DNA from: an uncultured Bacilli bacterium
GTDB lineage: Bacteria; Bacillota_I; Bacilli_A; RF39; UBA660
Assembly: GCA_947632085.1 (NCBI GenBank)
Contig: CANRNY010000003.1
Span: 28,523-92,522 of the forward strand
DNA length: 64,000 nt
Reading direction: 5' to 3'
Numbering within the stretch: position 1 is the first letter of the stretch; each line of letters begins with the position of its first letter. Shown piece after piece: positions 61,586-64,000 of this stretch. Made by a program: the position numbers and the translations under genes. The notes beneath the pieces are model-generated. The model made no database searches and was not told the DNA's origin. It was given only the letters and a program-made list of their open reading frames with translations.

Positions 61586-62527
61586 ACCTTCTTCACAATC
61601 ATTGTTTAAATAGCGAGAAATTAATTTTGAATAAGTATCTAATAATTTTTCATGTTCTTCTTCTGTTAAATCACGTAATGATTGATCTTCAGCTAATTCA
61701 TGTTTGTCTACTGTACCTTCATGGAAATCAACGATTTCACCTTCTAGAATAGCAACAACTGTCGGAGTATTTAATCTTTTTACACCAGTATCTATCTTTT
61801 TACCTTTAGATGTGTATAATACATATTCTTGTAAGTAATTAGCTAAGGAAGTTATAACTTCGTAATAAGCATTTGAAGATGCTTCTTTAGTCTTTTTAGC
61901 TTTGTTCTTTTCATTTAAAGTATAAATATCACGTAAGTCATTTTCTTCTTTATCATTAGGTCTGATATTAACATAATATATTTTATCTAAGCTATTAACA
62001 TCCATAGCTTCTAGTAATGTAGGTACTGCTATACGACTATATGGATCAGCCGCATAACCGAAGTAAATAATACCTGAACCTGAATCTAAGATATCAACAG
62101 CTTCATCTAAAGTAATATAAACGATATTATTATCTTCCATAATACTTATTTTTTTATTTTGCGTACCATTGGCACGAGTTGTATTATTTAAAGTTTCGTA
62201 TTCTTCTTTAAATGTACGTTCATCATCGGTCATAGTATAACCAGGTGTATTATTATCGTCTTTATGTTTATTATATTGAACAGTTAAGTAACCACCTAAA
62301 AAGATAATAATAATTAGGATTGCAGCTAATAAAGTACGAATATAACTACCCTCTTCTTCTTTTCTTGGTTCACTTTTTTTATCTTTTTCAACTTTAGCTT
62401 CAACTTTGATATTTTCTTTTTTAGGTTTTATGGTTTTAGTTTTTTTAGTAGCTTTGGTTGTTTTAGTTTTTTTATCATCACTTTTATTTTGTTTTGTCTT
62501 TTTATTTTTTGTTTCTTCTTTTGCCAT
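61568..62527 (-). CDS. Membrane-anchored thioredoxin-fold protein lacking the CXXC motif
   Basis: 319 residues. Lys/Thr-rich disordered cytosolic tail (1-60), a membrane helix (about 63-83), then an extracytoplasmic domain. The segment GIIYFGYAADPYSRIAVPTLLEA aligns with the thioredoxin-like pattern YFGRxxCPYCRxFVPTL, but the two cysteines are Asp161 and Ser164. The only cysteines are C311 and C319 at the tail. Redox catalysis by the usual site is excluded. Confidence 0.7.
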   Translation of the reverse strand: MAKEETKNKKTKQNKSDDKKTKTTKATKKTKTIKPKKENIKVEAKVEKDKKSEPRKEEEGSYIRTLLAAILIIIIFLGGYLTVQYNKHKDDNNTPGYTMTDDERTFKEEYETLNNTTRANGTQNKKISIMEDNNIVYITLDEAVDILDSGSGIIYFGYAADPYSRIAVPTLLEAMDVNSLDKIYYVNIRPNDKEENDLRDIYTLNEKNKAKKTKEASSNAYYEVITSLANYLQEYVLYTSKGKKIDTGVKRLNTPTVVAILEGEIVDFHEGTVDKHELAEDQSLRDLTEEEHEKLLDTYSKLISRYLNNDCEEGEEKGC

Positions 62528-62629
62528 ATTATTTCTCCTTACATCAATGTTTATATAACATTGAAAACTATTAATATTATAACAATTATATTAAAAATAG
62601 TAAAACAATTTTGTTTTTTAAAAGAATAG

Positions 62630-63739
62630 CTATTCAGTGATTTTATTACAGACAACCGAATCAAAGTTCATCTTTTTATTACCAATTATAATATCTTTAC
62701 TTGTAGTTGCATCACAAACGATAATACTATAATCAGAGAATTTATATAGGTTAGAATCGTCAGTATCATTATGAATTACTTCTAATGGATCATTATATAA
62801 ATCTTCTATTTGTAGTTTATTACTTGATAGAGCATTAGCTAGTTCGTATTGATTATCGGGATAGTTAATAAAGATGTTTTGAAGACAATAAGTATAGATA
62901 TCGTGTTCTAAGCTATTATATACTAATCTTTTTTCTGAACATGTATTTTCTGATGTTATACCAACTTTAAAAGCATTTAAGTTGATGTTACTTACGACTT
63001 TAGCTTCATCCATATAGATAACATATTTGTTATTAGAATTTTCTAAGTTTTTAATTAGACCAACAATAACAATGTCATCATAGATATCATAATCGTTTAA
63101 TTCTTCAGTATGATTTTTGAAAAGAATTCTTAAAGTTATGTTATCAGCAAAACTAACTTCACCATTTATTTTAATACTACTTGCTTCATATGGTTGCATT
63201 TCTAAGTAGTTTTGACCAGTTTTTTTGCTTATTTTACCTTTTAATTTAATATATTTGTTTTTATATTCAGAATAATTAGAAACAATAGAATTTAAAAATG
63301 AATTAGAGTCAATAGCTTCAATATCTTCAGCATCACACATATAACCGTTATTATTAAATAAATCAAAAATGAATACTTTTTTATCTTTATTACATTGCCA
63401 TACTCTTAAACCTAATGAATTATATACTTTAGTATTACCGACATTAGTTATATTGTAACTAAATACAGGGATATGTTTAAAAGCTAAAGCAGATAAACCA
63501 TCAATTACTAATGAGACTAAAAAGGTTGCAAGAAAAACAAAGATAATAGCATAAGCTTTTAAATGGAATGTACGAATGATATTGATTGTTAATAATACAA
63601 TAGCTATAAGCCACATAATCGGTCTTATAGGTGTTGCTTCATTTACTGAAACAGCTAATATTATTATAATTATACTTATTATTAGTGATAGATAGTTAAT
63701 ATCTAGTTTATTTTTTTTCTTTTGCGTTTTATTTTTCAT
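62630..63739 (-). CDS. Membrane protein with extracytoplasmic OB-like domain
   Basis: 369 residues. Three N-terminal helices (about 15-34, 38-57, 63-87), then a large outside domain with several Cys (C116, C135 and others). Beta-rich stretch KYIKLKGKISKKTGQNYLEMQP..EELNDYDIYDDIVIVGLIK suggests an OB-type fold, but no family is recognised. It lies between the thioredoxin-like gene and hup, and has no clear partner. Confidence 0.7.
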   Translation of the reverse strand: MKNKTQKKKNKLDINYLSLIISIIIIILAVSVNEATPIRPIMWLIAIVLLTINIIRTFHLKAYAIIFVFLATFLVSLVIDGLSALAFKHIPVFSYNITNVGNTKVYNSLGLRVWQCNKDKKVFIFDLFNNNGYMCDAEDIEAIDSNSFLNSIVSNYSEYKNKYIKLKGKISKKTGQNYLEMQPYEASSIKINGEVSFADNITLRILFKNHTEELNDYDIYDDIVIVGLIKNLENSNNKYVIYMDEAKVVSNINLNAFKVGITSENTCSEKRLVYNSLEHDIYTYCLQNIFINYPDNQYELANALSSNKLQIEDLYNDPLEVIHNDTDDSNLYKFSDYSIIVCDATTSKDIIIGNKKMNFDSVVCNKITE

Positions 63740-63776
63740 AATGTTTACTCCCTATACTATTAGTATAATAAAAAAT

Positions 63777-63812
63777 GCAAAAAAAAGCCATAAATTTTAG
63801 AATTTATGGTTT
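63777..63812. terminator. Bidirectional terminator of hup
   Basis: Stem CCATAAATT / AATTTATGG with loop TTAG and A/T tracts on both sides. Confidence 0.88.
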
Positions 63813-63832
63813 TTTTTATTGTTTAACTAAAA

Positions 63833-64000
63833 TTAGTTAATAGCATCTTTAAGTTTGCTTCCTGCTTTAAATGAAGCAACATTTTTAGCAGGGATTTTAA
63901 TAGCTTCTTTAGTTAAAGGATTAATACCTTCTCTAGCAGCTCTTTTTTTAGAACTGAATGTTCCGAAACCAACTAGAGCAACTTTTCCTTCTTTTTTAAG
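63833..64000 (-). CDS. hup: DNA-binding protein HU (5' part outside window)
   Basis: The C-terminal 55 residues are present: [22 protein letters not shown], the DNA-contacting arm, then [24 protein letters not shown]. This is the HU/IHF family; with a single chain of this form in Bacilli it is HU, a chromosome-compacting protein. The N-terminus is beyond the window. Confidence 0.95.
   Translation of the reverse strand, partial: LKKEGKVALVGFGTFSSKKRAAREGINPLTKEAIKIPAKNVASFKAGSKLKDAIN

Overview
The window is AT-rich DNA from a low-GC Bacillota (class Bacilli). It reads with the standard code and has Gram-positive style Shine-Dalgarno sites (GGAGG, GGTGA). Gene content and order resemble Bacillus: mraZ-rsmH-ftsL-ftsI, lexA / tkt-sirA-yneF, sigG-ylmC-lspA-rluD, dnaB-dnaI, ylbD-ylbE, parE-parC. 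The very high A+T, compact genes and many small membrane proteins fit the reduced, gut-type Bacilli lineages better than Bacillus itself; that placement is inference. Retained sigG, ylmC and a SirA-family gene suggest a present or ancestral sporulation programme. I saw no tRNA, rRNA or CRISPR array.

Layout. 1-4.6 kb: 5' part of a MacB-like ABC transporter, then trkA-trkH potassium uptake. 4.7-6.7 kb: map, convergent with an unusual sigma factor. 6.7-17.1 kb: envelope block with mraZ-rsmH-ftsL-ftsI (with a MraZ operator), ddl and a membrane-anchored murF, a hydrolase, rpmG-efp and PBP2. 17.1-26.4 kb: DNA maintenance (rarA under a LexA-like box, nfo, parE-parC), ylbD-ylbE and small membrane proteins. 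26.5-32.4 kb: sirA-like, tkt, a UgtP-type glycosyltransferase, then the SOS control region (a 45-aa membrane microprotein divergent from lexA), and a rhomboid. 32.6-37.5 kb: rluD, lspA, ylmC, sigG, an ADP-ribosylglycohydrolase, an XRE regulator and a CarD plus alpha-CTD-like pair. 37.6-49.7 kb: membrane proteins, a P-type ATPase behind a leader attenuator beside a predicted heavy-metal permease, a 1144-aa protein of unknown function, MYG1, and a degenerate P-type ATPase relic.

49.7-56.9 kb is the accessory surface locus. An Ig-like lipoprotein-type protein is followed by five tandem secreted proteins that share one C-terminal anchor, (A/T)P(D/N)T(I/V)DN plus a membrane helix plus a KRFN tail. 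Four of the five have a run of eight G residues in the promoter spacer, touching or lying 2 bp from the -10 box. The fifth has five G residues and a 15-bp spacer. This is the architecture of promoter-length phase variation and is the strongest candidate for an undescribed system. Two of the genes share a nearly identical 3' third, which indicates gene conversion. A 250-bp palindromic non-coding element flanked by 16-bp direct repeats sits between two of them.

56.9-64 kb returns to core genes: a CDP-alcohol phosphatidyltransferase, fmt, dnaI, dnaB, a thioredoxin-fold protein without its cysteines, a membrane protein and the C-terminal part of HU. A second recurring theme is hairpins that contain or closely flank the ribosome-binding site of the next gene (ylbD, sirA-like, sigG and a small membrane protein). 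Two further genes (carD and the P-type ATPase) have terminator-like hairpins between promoter and start codon.
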